Positions 1 through 5,857 of a stretch of DNA of 6,024 nt are shown in pieces. The stretch comes from Bacillota bacterium. Its GTDB lineage: Bacteria > Bacillota > Dehalobacteriia > UBA4068 > UBA4997. The notes under the pieces were generated by a model. The model ran no database searches. It was not told where the DNA came from and saw only the letters and a list, made by a program, of their open reading frames with translations. A program made the position numbers and the translations under genes. The stretch covers positions 1 through 6,024 of the forward strand of contig JAFQHB010000202.1 of assembly GCA_017398165.1 (NCBI GenBank). Reading direction: 5' to 3'. Position 1 is the first letter of the stretch, and the number at the start of each line of letters is the position of its first letter.

Positions 1-609
1 ACCCACAGCGGTCACATAGCCGCGCTCCTTCAGCACTGCCTTCAGATTATGGAAAATCTCGGCGCCCATACGCAGCGCCTCAGCAAAGCTGGCAGCACCC
101 ACCGGCATCACCATAAATTCCTGAATATCCACGTTGTTGTCTGCGTGCTGGCCGCCGTTGAGAATATTCATCATCGGTACCGGCAGAGTCTTGGCATTCA
201 CACCGCCAATATAACGATACAGCGGCATACCCAGGCTTGCAGCCGCAGCCTTAGCCACCGCCAGCGAAGCACCGAGAATGGCATTAGCGCCCAGTTTACC
301 CTTATTCGCAGTACCATCCAGCTCCAGCAGCAGCTCGTCAATAGCCACCTGATCAAAAGCCAGCTTGCCGATCAGAGCAGGTGCGATGATCTCACGCACA
401 TTCTCCACAGCCTGGCTTACACCCTTGCCCAGGAAACGGTTCTTGTCACCGTCACGCAGTTCCACTGCCTCGTGTACGCCGGTAGATGCACCGGAAGGCA
501 CAGCGGCACGCCCCAGCGAGCCATCCTCCAGCACTACCTCTACTTCTACAGTCGGATTGCCGCGGCTATCCAGAATCTCTCTTGCGTCTACATCAATAAT
601 GCAGGTCAT
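1..609 (-). CDS. eno: Enolase (phosphopyruvate hydratase), N-terminal 203 codons, cut by window edge
   Basis: Cytosolic, Mg-dependent enolase converts 2-phosphoglycerate to phosphoenolpyruvate, following GpmI in glycolysis. The visible 203 residues begin MTCIIDVDAREILDSRGNPT and cover the whole N-terminal domain and the start of the barrel. Recognisable parts are the DSRGNPTVEVEV strand (14-25), the mobile active-site loop SGAST (39-43), ELRDGDKNRFLGKGV (50-64), GANAILGASLA (107-117), the substrate-binding NGGQHADNN stretch (151-159) and QEFM (163-166), whose Glu164 matches catalytic Glu168 of yeast enolase. The frame stays open to base 1, ending at AVG just before the expected DEGG motif, so the rest (about 225 residues, including the catalytic Lys) lies outside. 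The ATG start is set by a GGAGGAG site at 617-623, 7 nt upstream. The gene is separated from gpmI by 317 bp and probably has its own promoter. Identity is near certain. Confidence 0.97.
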   Translation of the reverse strand, partial: MTCIIDVDAREILDSRGNPTVEVEVVLEDGSLGRAAVPSGASTGVHEAVELRDGDKNRFLGKGVSQAVENVREIIAPALIGKLAFDQVAIDELLLELDGTANKGKLGANAILGASLAVAKAAAASLGMPLYRYIGGVNAKTLPVPMMNILNGGQHADNNVDIQEFMVMPVGAASFAEALRMGAEIFHNLKAVLKERGYVTAVG

Positions 610-636
610 TTTTGATCTCCTCCACAACTTTCTTCT

Positions 637-665
637 ATTATAATATGTCTTTCCAAAACCCATCT
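637..665 (-). promoter_or_regulatory. Candidate sigma-A promoter for eno
   Basis: On the minus strand a perfect -10 hexamer TATAAT occupies 637-642, with the next bases AT-rich. Transcription would begin near 630, leaving a short leader of about 20 nt that carries the eno ribosome binding site. The -35 is poor: AGATGG at 17-bp spacing (660-665) or TAGATG at 18 bp, and there is no TG extension. The perfect -10, its placement just upstream of eno and the repeat-filled gap after gpmI support the call. The weak -35 keeps it tentative. Confidence 0.5.
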
Positions 666-690
666 ATAAATTAGAGCCAAACCTGACTAT

Positions 691-786
691 AAAAAGGCTT
701 CTCCCCAAGGCTCCCCTGTGCAAGGGCGACCGCAGGGAGTGCGTTAGCTGAGCTGTCAGCGAAGCTGACTGAGGGTTGCCACCCTC
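691..786. repeat. Dispersed palindrome-rich intergenic repeat (MITE-like or REP-like)
   Basis: A roughly 96-bp element lies between gpmI and eno. Plus-strand landmarks are a near-palindromic CCCCTGTGCAAGGG (713-726), a perfect hairpin GTCAGC-GAA-GCTGAC (755-769) followed by TGAGGG, and a perfect hairpin GAGGGT-TGCC-ACCCTC (771-786). AAGGCT occurs twice as a direct repeat (694-699 and 707-712). From memory, segments like 'CTCCCxTGTGCAAGGG ... CTGTCAGCGAAGCTGACTGAGGG' recur as non-coding dispersed repeats in gut Clostridia and Negativicutes; this was not searched. No transposase is present, so mobilisation would have to be in trans. The exact boundaries are uncertain because only one copy is in the window. 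Confidence 0.55.
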
Positions 787-805
787 GCCAACAATTAACC
801 CCATC

Positions 806-835
806 AAAAGAACTCAATATACTTAATTCAGTTCT
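806..835 (-). terminator. Weak terminator-like hairpin downstream of gpmI
   Basis: On the minus strand AGAACT (830-835) pairs with AGTTCT (809-814). Three further A-T pairs inside sit beyond one mismatch, and TTT follows at 806-808. It lies about 92 nt after the gpmI stop in an AT-rich stretch. The stem is short and AT-rich, so termination would be inefficient at best. It is listed because it is the only stem followed by a U run between gpmI and the repeat element. Confidence 0.3.
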
Positions 836-849
836 ATCTATGTAATGTC

Positions 850-926
850 GCGCAGTAATGCCCCGCACACAGCGGCACTGCCAACCCGCAGGCCGCAGCA
901 TCCGGACGTCACCCACCGGGGCCAAA
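850..926. other. GC-rich non-coding stretch after gpmI with several small inverted repeats
   Basis: Immediately beyond the gpmI stop codon there is a GC-rich run unlike the AT-rich DNA on its left (787-849). It contains CCGC-ACACA-GCGG (863-875), GGCACTGCC (874-882), a CCGCAGGCCGCAG segment (891-903) and GCCCC near 858-863 that could pair at long range with GGGGC at 918-922. No reading frame with a convincing start or family match is present. It may be the far edge of the neighbouring repeat, a decayed element or a structured 3' end of the gpmI message. Confidence 0.3.
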
Positions 927-2456
927 CTACTCAGCCAGCAGCAGACTCCGCCCGGTCATCTCCGGCGGCTGCGCCAGACCCAGCATTTCCAGCATCGTCG
1001 GTGCCAGATCACACAAAGCGCCGCCGTCCGCCAATCTGCCGGGCATACCCACCATTATCAGCGGTACCGGCGCAGTAGTATGCGCGGTCACCGGCTGACC
1101 GTCCGCATCCAGCAAACACTCCACGTTGCCGTGGTCAGCCGTCACCAGCATCGCCCCACCGGCCTCGGCAACAGCCGCCACGATGCGTCCCAGACACTCA
1201 TCCACAGTTTCCACGGCACGCACCGCCGCCGGGATGATGCCGGTATGCCCCACCATATCCGGGTTCGCCATATTCAGTATGATAACATCATACTCACCGC
1301 CGCCGATGGCATCCACCACACGGTCACATACCTCCGGCGCGCTCATCTCAGGCTGCAGGTCATAAGTCGCCACCTTGGGCGAGGGCACCAGCACACGCTC
1401 CTCACCCGGGTTCGGCTCCTCCACTCCGCCATTAAAGAAAAACGTCACGTGGGCATACTTCTCAGTCTCGGCGATACGCAGCTGCTTCATCCCGGCAGCC
1501 GCCAGCACCTCACCCAGCGTATTCACCGGCCGCGTCTTGGGGAAAGCCACCGGCAGATCAAAAGTCTGATCATATTCCGTCATACAGCAATAATGCAGCC
1601 GGGGACATTTCTCCCGTGCGAAGCCGTCAAATTCCGCATCGGTCAGCGCCCGTGTGATCTCCCGCGCCCTGTCCGCACGGAAGTTATAAAAGATCACCGC
1701 ATCGCCATCCTCCAGCGCAGCCGCCGCATCCACCACCACCGGTTCGACAAATTCATCCGTCACACCGGCAGCATAGCTCTCATCCATCGCAGCCAATGCC
1801 GAATCACACTGTTTGCCCTCGGCCAGCACCAGCGCCCGCCAGGCACGCTCCACACGCTCCCAGCGCTTATCACGGTCCATAGCATAAAATCGCCCGGATA
1901 TCACGCCGATTTTGCCATAGCCGGTCTCCGCCATATGGCCGGTCAGCCGCGCCAGATAATCACGCCCGCTGGCCGGCGGCACGTCGCGCCCATCCATAAA
2001 ACAATGCACGTAGCACTCCGGCACACCCTGCTCTCTGGCCAGCGCCAGCAGCGCCAGCAAATGCTGGAAGTGACTGTGTACGCCGCCATCGGACAGCAAA
2101 CCCATCAGATGCAGCCGCCCGCTGCCGTTCTTAGCTGCCGCCATAGCATCCAGCAGTGCCTTGTTGCTCGCCAGATCACCGTCCGCGATAGCCTTATCGA
2201 TAGCCGTCAGATCCTGATACACCACACGCCCCGCGCCGATGTTCAAATGCCCGACCTCCGAATTACCCATCAATCCGGCGGGCAAACCCACATCCAGACC
2301 GCTGGCCTTCAGCGTGGTGGTCGCACACTCCTGCCACAGCCGGTCAAAATTAGGCAGCTTCGCCAATGACAGTGCATCTCCCGGCAGCCCGGTTTTCATC
2401 CCCCAGCCGTCCAGGATGCACAGCATCACCGGCTTTTTTTTCATATTATTATCCAC
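927..2456 (-). CDS. gpmI: 2,3-bisphosphoglycerate-independent phosphoglycerate mutase
   Basis: The enzyme interconverts 3- and 2-phosphoglycerate in the cytosol through a phosphoserine intermediate. The 509-residue length matches the family (about 510). It is an alkaline-phosphatase-fold protein with an inserted transferase domain. Metal site 2 is Asp16 (ILDGWG), nucleophile Ser66 (GNSEVGH), Asp441 and His442 (TADHGN). Metal site 1 is Asp400 and His404 (NPDMVGHTG) and His459 (AHTTAPVP). Substrate-binding motifs are SDGGVHSH (122-129), DGRD (155-158), SGRFYAMDRD (187-196) and NFRADRAR (258-265). Assignments follow the Geobacillus stearothermophilus enzyme. The start is GTG at 2454-2456, because GGGAG at 2464-2468 lies 7 nt upstream; the in-frame ATG five codons in would be 19 nt away. 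The gene begins 24 bp after the tpiA stop, so co-transcription with tpiA is very likely. The stop is TAG. The usual Asn of HTxNPVP is Ala here. Confidence 0.97.
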   Translation of the reverse strand: MDNNMKKKPVMLCILDGWGMKTGLPGDALSLAKLPNFDRLWQECATTTLKASGLDVGLPAGLMGNSEVGHLNIGAGRVVYQDLTAIDKAIADGDLASNKALLDAMAAAKNGSGRLHLMGLLSDGGVHSHFQHLLALLALAREQGVPECYVHCFMDGRDVPPASGRDYLARLTGHMAETGYGKIGVISGRFYAMDRDKRWERVERAWRALVLAEGKQCDSALAAMDESYAAGVTDEFVEPVVVDAAAALEDGDAVIFYNFRADRAREITRALTDAEFDGFAREKCPRLHYCCMTEYDQTFDLPVAFPKTRPVNTLGEVLAAAGMKQLRIAETEKYAHVTFFFNGGVEEPNPGEERVLVPSPKVATYDLQPEMSAPEVCDRVVDAIGGGEYDVIILNMANPDMVGHTGIIPAAVRAVETVDECLGRIVAAVAEAGGAMLVTADHGNVECLLDADGQPVTAHTTAPVPLIMVGMPGRLADGGALCDLAPTMLEMLGLAQPPEMTGRSLLLAE

Positions 2457-2480
2457 GTCATTACTCCCGTTCAGCCCGCT

Positions 2481-3248
2481 TTATCTATCCGTCAGCGCGA
2501 TCTCTGCGAAGATCTCGGCCTGCAGCGAAGCACCGCCCACCAGCGCGCCGTCCACATCAGGCTCAGTCATCAGCTCATCCACGTTATCCGGGGTCACACT
2601 GCCGCCGTACAGGATGCGGATGGTATCCGCCACGTCACCCGCGATCTCACGCAGGAAATTACGGATACACAGACAGGCCGACTGTGCATCGGCCGCACTG
2701 GCCGCACGCCCGGTGCCGATAGCCCAGATCGGCTCATAGGCGATCACGATATCGCTCTTTTTATCCCAAAAACGCAGGCTTTCATTGAGCTGCGCCTCCA
2801 GCCATTCCATCGTCAGGCCGCCCTCGCGGATGCTCAGGCTCTCGCCCACGCACAATACCGGGGTCATACCGGCACTCACAGCCGCACCGCATTTTTTCGA
2901 GATCATCTCGCTGCTCTCCTGCAGCAGCTGCCGCCGCTCCGAATGTCCGCAGATCACATACTCCACACCGCACTCGGTCAGCATTTCTGCCGCGATCTCG
3001 CCGGTATAAGCACCGCTTTCCATCCAGAAGATATCCTGTGCGCCCAACGCCAGATTGATGTTTTCGGCCTCCGCCAGACGCTGATGCATAGCATACAGCG
3101 CGGTAAAAGGCGGACACACCACAACATCACCGACCTGAGAACGCCCTTCCGTCAGCAGCAGATAAGAAGTCAGCCAAGAAAGCGCCCTCTCGGCGGTCTT
3201 ATTCATCTTCCAGTTCGCCATCAACAAAGGCTTACGTTTGTTTTCCAT
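2481..3248 (-). CDS. tpiA: Triosephosphate isomerase
   Basis: Interconverts dihydroxyacetone phosphate and glyceraldehyde 3-phosphate, feeding the GAPDH encoded upstream. It is a cytosolic TIM-barrel dimer of 255 residues (family about 250). Catalytic residues are Asn12 and Lys14 in ANWKMN, His102 in GHSERR and Glu172 in AYEPIWAIGTG. The flexible phosphate-closing loop 6 is EPIWAIGTGRAAS (172-184), and the phosphate-binding ends are YGGSV (214-218) and GALVGGASL (234-242). GAYTGEI (79-85) is the usual interface segment. Loop 6 has Arg-Ala where Lys-Thr is usual (GTGKTA), a mild variant. The ATG has an AAGGA site at 3256-3260, 7 nt upstream. The gene lies 97 bp after pgk with no terminator between them and 24 bp before gpmI, so it belongs to the same transcript. 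Identity is secure. Confidence 0.97.
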   Translation of the reverse strand: MENKRKPLLMANWKMNKTAERALSWLTSYLLLTEGRSQVGDVVVCPPFTALYAMHQRLAEAENINLALGAQDIFWMESGAYTGEIAAEMLTECGVEYVICGHSERRQLLQESSEMISKKCGAAVSAGMTPVLCVGESLSIREGGLTMEWLEAQLNESLRFWDKKSDIVIAYEPIWAIGTGRAASAADAQSACLCIRNFLREIAGDVADTIRILYGGSVTPDNVDELMTEPDVDGALVGGASLQAEIFAEIALTDR

Positions 3249-3345
3249 ATATATATCCTTTACTTATATATCTTTTACGTCTGCCTGTTTTCTGTTTCGA
3301 CGTATTTTCTACCCGTTTTTTTACTGTATTCAGCAGCTCCCGCGC

Positions 3346-4545
3346 TTATTCCCTGGCGTCCAGCAGAGCCTCCACGCCGGGCAGTACACGGCCTTCCAGA
3401 TATTCCAGGGTAGAGCCGCCGCCGGTCGAGGCATGTGTCACCAGATGCGTCACGCCTACCTGCTCCAGCGCCGCCAGAGAATCACCGCCGCCAATGACGG
3501 TATTGCCGCGGGATTTGGCACAGGCCAGCGCCACACCCTCAGTACCGGCTGCAAAGGCAGGCATCTCAAATACACCCATCGGCCCGTTCCAGATGACGGT
3601 CTTGGCGTTTCTGATCAGCGCGCTGTAAGTCTTTACAGTACGTTTGCCCATATCCAGCGCCATCCAGCCCTCCGGCACCTTATCCACCGTCACGTTGCGG
3701 GTTCTGGCATCAGCAGCAAAAGCATCCGCCACCACCAGATCCTCCGGCAGCACGATCTTCTTCTCAATATCTTTCTTCATCAGGTCGCGCACCATCTCTA
3801 CGTGCTCGGGTGTCACCATAGATGCACCCATATTATACCCCAATGCCAGCAGGAAAGTATTAGCCATCGCACCGCCGATCAACAGACGGTCTACCTTCGG
3901 CAGCAGGTTCTTGATAACGCCGATCTTGTCGCTCACCTTGGCACCGCCCATTACCGCCACGAAAGGCCGATTAGGCTCATCCAGCAGTTTGCCCATCATT
4001 ACCAGCTCTTTCTCCAGCAAAAAGCCGGATACGGCAGGCAGATACTCGGTAATAGCCGCCAGGGAAGCGTGTGCACGATGCACCGCACCAAAGGCGTCAC
4101 ACACGAAAAGCTCGCCCAGACGTGCCAGCTTGGCAGCAAACTCGGCATCGTTCTTTTCTTCTTCCTTATAAAAGCGCAAATTCTCCAGCAGCAGCACTTC
4201 ACCGGGTGCCAGTGCCTCAGCCATAGCCTCGGCCCGATCACCGATGCAGTCCTCACAGAATTTTACCTCAGTATCCAGCAAACGCGAAAGATGCGGTACC
4301 AGACACTCCAGCGAGTACTTCATATTGCGCTCGCCCTTCGGCCGCCCCATATGGCTCATCAACACGATCTTCGCCCCGCGTTTAATAAGATACTGCAGCA
4401 TCGGCACGGTATTGTTTACACGGGTCAGATCCGTCACCTGCCCGGCATCATCTCTGGGCACGTTATAATCCACACGCACCAGCACGCGCTTGTTATCCAC
4501 CGCCACATCACGGACGGATTTCTTGTGATACACCTTCAGAGCCAT
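3346..4545 (-). CDS. pgk: Phosphoglycerate kinase
   Basis: Transfers the acyl phosphate of 1,3-bisphosphoglycerate to ADP, giving ATP and 3-phosphoglycerate. It is a cytosolic two-domain hinge enzyme of 399 residues (family 390-400). N-domain substrate contacts are RVDYN (24-28), SHMGRPKG (64-71), ENLRF (121-125) and HRAHAS (156-161). Nucleotide-domain motifs are GGAKVSDKI (200-208, with Lys203), WNGPMGVFE (319-327), GGGDS (352-356) and STGGGST (373-379). Several normally rigid positions differ: Phe to Tyr in RVDFN, SLAAI where S-T-x-G is usual after HRAHA, GGAM for GGGM, and DMGKRT for DIGPKT. None removes a known catalytic residue. The start is ATG 4543-4545 with AGGAGG at 4554-4559, 8 nt upstream. 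The frame is open a further 41 codons upstream, but that stretch is hairpin-rich leader. A 184-bp structured gap separates it from gap. Confidence 0.96.
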   Translation of the reverse strand: MALKVYHKKSVRDVAVDNKRVLVRVDYNVPRDDAGQVTDLTRVNNTVPMLQYLIKRGAKIVLMSHMGRPKGERNMKYSLECLVPHLSRLLDTEVKFCEDCIGDRAEAMAEALAPGEVLLLENLRFYKEEEKNDAEFAAKLARLGELFVCDAFGAVHRAHASLAAITEYLPAVSGFLLEKELVMMGKLLDEPNRPFVAVMGGAKVSDKIGVIKNLLPKVDRLLIGGAMANTFLLALGYNMGASMVTPEHVEMVRDLMKKDIEKKIVLPEDLVVADAFAADARTRNVTVDKVPEGWMALDMGKRTVKTYSALIRNAKTVIWNGPMGVFEMPAFAAGTEGVALACAKSRGNTVIGGGDSLAALEQVGVTHLVTHASTGGGSTLEYLEGRVLPGVEALLDARE

Positions 4546-4586
4546 TTGCCAGCCCTCCTCATATTTGGATTTATACTCTTTACTTT

Positions 4587-4610
4587 GAATACCCCTCCCA
4601 AGAATACCCC
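4587..4610 (-). repeat. Two 9-bp direct repeats (GGGGTATTC) in the pgk leader
   Basis: On the minus strand GGGGTATTC occurs at 4602-4610 and again at 4587-4595, a 15-bp period, with TTGGGA between. The pair sits 42-65 bp upstream of the pgk start, below a strong hairpin. It could be a tandem binding site for a regulator or RNA-binding protein, or chance. A TATAAA hexamer at 4570-4575 lies just downstream but lacks a properly spaced -35. Confidence 0.4.
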
Positions 4611-4622
4611 CGGAGCGGTACA

Positions 4623-4653
4623 CCTTTCCGGACCTCACTAATATCCGGAAAAG
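4623..4653 (-). other. 10-bp hairpin in the gap-pgk intergenic region
   Basis: On the minus strand CTTTTCCGGA (4644-4653) pairs with TCCGGAAAGG (4623-4632), giving ten base pairs with one G-U around an 11-nt loop. Each arm carries the palindrome TCCGGA. No U run follows, so it is not a simple terminator. It sits 23 nt after the longer gap-pgk hairpin. A message-stabilising structure, a processing site or a dyad operator for pgk are all possible. Confidence 0.5.
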
Positions 4654-4674
4654 CAAATTTCCCTGCAACGCAAC

Positions 4675-4713
4675 AAAAGTACCGGCCCGGCCTACAAGGC
4701 AAGACCGATACTT
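4675..4713 (-). terminator. Strong hairpin with short U run after gap (leaky terminator or processing element)
   Basis: Starting 16 nt after the gap stop codon, minus-strand bases 4713-4697 pair with 4693-4677. The stem is 17 bp with three G-U pairs and one U-C mismatch, closed by a UGU loop at 4694-4696. A run of four T (4675-4678) covers the stem end and the next two bases, then GTTG follows. This is the most stable-looking structure in the window. The U run is short, so partial termination is more likely than complete. It could let gap be made in excess of the downstream genes, or protect the 3' end of a gap-only message after cleavage. Confidence 0.65.
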
Positions 4714-4729
4714 ATGTCAACCGTTCTGC

Positions 4730-5740
4730 TTACTCGGCAATGCCCTTGCCGGCAATATATTTCACCAGATCCACTACGCGGTTGCTGTAGCCCCATTCGT
4801 TATCATACCAGGCAACGACCTTCACCATATTGCCCTCGATCACCATAGTAGAGAGTGCATCCACGGTGGAGGAATTCTGGCAGCCGTTAAAGTCCACCGA
4901 TACCAGCGGCAGATCAGTATAGCCCAGGATGCCCTTCAGCTGGCCCTCAGCAGCCTCTTTCAGTACAGCATTGATCTCCTCCACAGTAGCCTCCTGCTTC
5001 AGCTCGGCCACCAGATCTTCCATCGAAACATTAGCGGTAGGGACACGCACAGCAAAACCGTTCAGTTTGCCTTTGAGCTGCGGCAATACCAGAGCCACCG
5101 CCTTGGCAGCACCGGTAGTGGTGGGGATCATCGAGCAGGCAGCCGCACGAGCCCGGCGGAAATCCTTATGATCTCTGTCCAGAATACGCTGGTCATTGGT
5201 ATAGGAATGAATGGTGGTCATCAGGCCACGCTCAATACCGAATTTCTCATCCAGCACCTTGGCCACAGGAGCCAGACAGTTGGTGGTGCAGGATGCGTTG
5301 GAGATGATATGATGTGCAGCAGCGTCATAAGTCTCCTCGTTAACACCCATTACGATGGTAGCGTCCTCATTCTTGCCGGGTGCAGTCAGCACTACCTTCT
5401 TGGCTCCGGCAGTAATGTGGGCACAGGCCTTCTTGGCATCGTTGAAAACACCGGTGGACTCCACTACGATATCAATGCCCAGCTCGCCCCAGGGCAGATT
5501 GGCAGGCTCTCTCTCGCTGCATACCAGCACTTTTTTGCCGTCGACCAGCATATAATCGTCCTCAGCCTCCACAGCCTTATCCCAGGTACCGTGTACTGAG
5601 TCATACTTCAACAGATGTGCATTCACCTTGGCGTCGCCCATATCGTTGACAGCCACGATCTCAACCTCCGGCTGACCCCAGGCAGCCCGGAAAACCAGAC
5701 GGCCAATACGACCAAAACCATTAATAGCAATTTTTACCAC
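4730..5740 (-). CDS. gap: NAD-dependent glyceraldehyde-3-phosphate dehydrogenase
   Basis: Oxidises and phosphorylates glyceraldehyde 3-phosphate to 1,3-bisphosphoglycerate, reducing NAD; a cytosolic homotetramer. The 336 residues match the family. The Rossmann motif NGFGRIGR is at 7-14. Asp33 in VND marks NAD preference. The nucleophile is Cys151 in ASCTTNC and its partner base His178 in TTIHSYTNDQ. Phosphate-site elements include TTTGAAKA (207-214) and Arg232 in VRVPTANVSM. WYDNEWGYSNRV (311-322) is near the C terminus. The protein reads like the glycolytic GapA of Bacillus-type bacteria. One oddity is in the S-loop: LDRDHKD (187-193) replaces the usual LDLPHKD, whose Leu-Pro pair contributes to NAD specificity. 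The start is GTG (5738-5740) directly before the conserved VKIAINGFG, with GGAAGGGG at 5750-5757, 9 nt upstream. It is the first gene of the cluster visible here. Confidence 0.97.
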   Translation of the reverse strand: MVKIAINGFGRIGRLVFRAAWGQPEVEIVAVNDMGDAKVNAHLLKYDSVHGTWDKAVEAEDDYMLVDGKKVLVCSEREPANLPWGELGIDIVVESTGVFNDAKKACAHITAGAKKVVLTAPGKNEDATIVMGVNEETYDAAAHHIISNASCTTNCLAPVAKVLDEKFGIERGLMTTIHSYTNDQRILDRDHKDFRRARAAACSMIPTTTGAAKAVALVLPQLKGKLNGFAVRVPTANVSMEDLVAELKQEATVEEINAVLKEAAEGQLKGILGYTDLPLVSVDFNGCQNSSTVDALSTMVIEGNMVKVVAWYDNEWGYSNRVVDLVKYIAGKGIAE

Positions 5741-5794
5741 AATTAAGCGCCCCTTCCGTTTACTTTTGTTTATTATTTTATTAAATTTTATTTT

Positions 5795-5809
5795 ACGGCA
5801 TAATGCCGT
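5795..5809 (-). promoter_or_regulatory. 15-bp perfect palindrome in the gap leader
   Basis: Minus-strand ACGGCAT-T-ATGCCGT is an exact dyad with seven-base arms, 55-69 bp upstream of the gap start. In RNA it would form a stem of six pairs with a three-base loop, followed by a long A-rich run and then the ribosome binding site. The overlapping minus-strand bases 5801-5814 (TGTAAACGGCATTA) resemble the CcpA cre consensus with two mismatches at defined positions. It could be an operator, a 5' stabilising stem or both. No terminator-like U run follows. Confidence 0.45.
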
Positions 5810-5820
5810 TTACAACCAAT

Positions 5821-5857
5821 AAAAAACCGACGTTATCCGGTTTATACCCGCCGGATA
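5821..5857 (-). promoter_or_regulatory. Candidate attenuator: two mutually exclusive hairpins in the gap leader
   Basis: Minus-strand TATCCGG (5851-5857) pairs perfectly with CCGGATA (5834-5840) across a 10-nt loop. The same CCGG also forms the left arm of a second stem, AAACCGG (5837-5843) with TCGGTTT (5824-5830), with one G-U pair and a 6-nt loop, ending in six consecutive T at 5821-5826. The first fold excludes the second, which is the layout of an antiterminator and a terminator. A second ATCCGG copy at 5869-5874 could also compete for CCGGAT. The terminator stem is modest, and no known riboswitch or protein-binding motif was recognised. Alternatively the TATCCGG dyad is a DNA operator. 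Confidence 0.4.

Noticed and set aside
671..925. 84-codon minus-strand frame after gpmI
   Set aside because: It begins with a non-ATG codon directly after the gpmI stop without a ribosome binding site and spans the repeat element. The translation shows no protein-like features.
858..2369. 503-codon open frame on the plus strand opposite gpmI
   Set aside because: It is an exact antisense shadow of gpmI. The product is rich in His, Arg and Gln with no family resemblance, no ribosome binding site or promoter, and the opposite strand encodes a fully recognisable enzyme.
2442..2444. ATG at codon 5 of gpmI as the true start
   Set aside because: It is 19 nt from the only GGGAG site, whereas the GTG at 2454-2456 is 7 nt away. 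The two choices differ by only four residues.
3276..3304. Inverted repeat TACGTC-N17-GACGTA between pgk and tpiA
   Set aside because: Short arms, a long loop and no U run; a six-base dyad of this kind is expected by chance. The 97-bp spacer otherwise shows only the tpiA ribosome binding site.
3238..4641. 467-codon open frame on the plus strand opposite pgk
   Set aside because: Same reason: antisense shadow produced by the codon bias of pgk. Its translation has a low-complexity, His/Gln-rich composition and no domains.
4546..4668. 41-codon in-frame extension of pgk starting at a TTG at 4668
   Set aside because: The extension runs through the 4623-4653 hairpin and the direct repeats, has no family homology and lacks a good ribosome binding site. 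The ATG at 4545 has an excellent one, and MALKVYHKK is a normal PGK N terminus.
4697..4720. Perfect TTGACA (minus strand 4715-4720) as a -35 for pgk
   Set aside because: At 17-bp spacing the would-be -10 is TTGTAG, a poor match, and it lies inside the strong hairpin. A promoter there is not supported.
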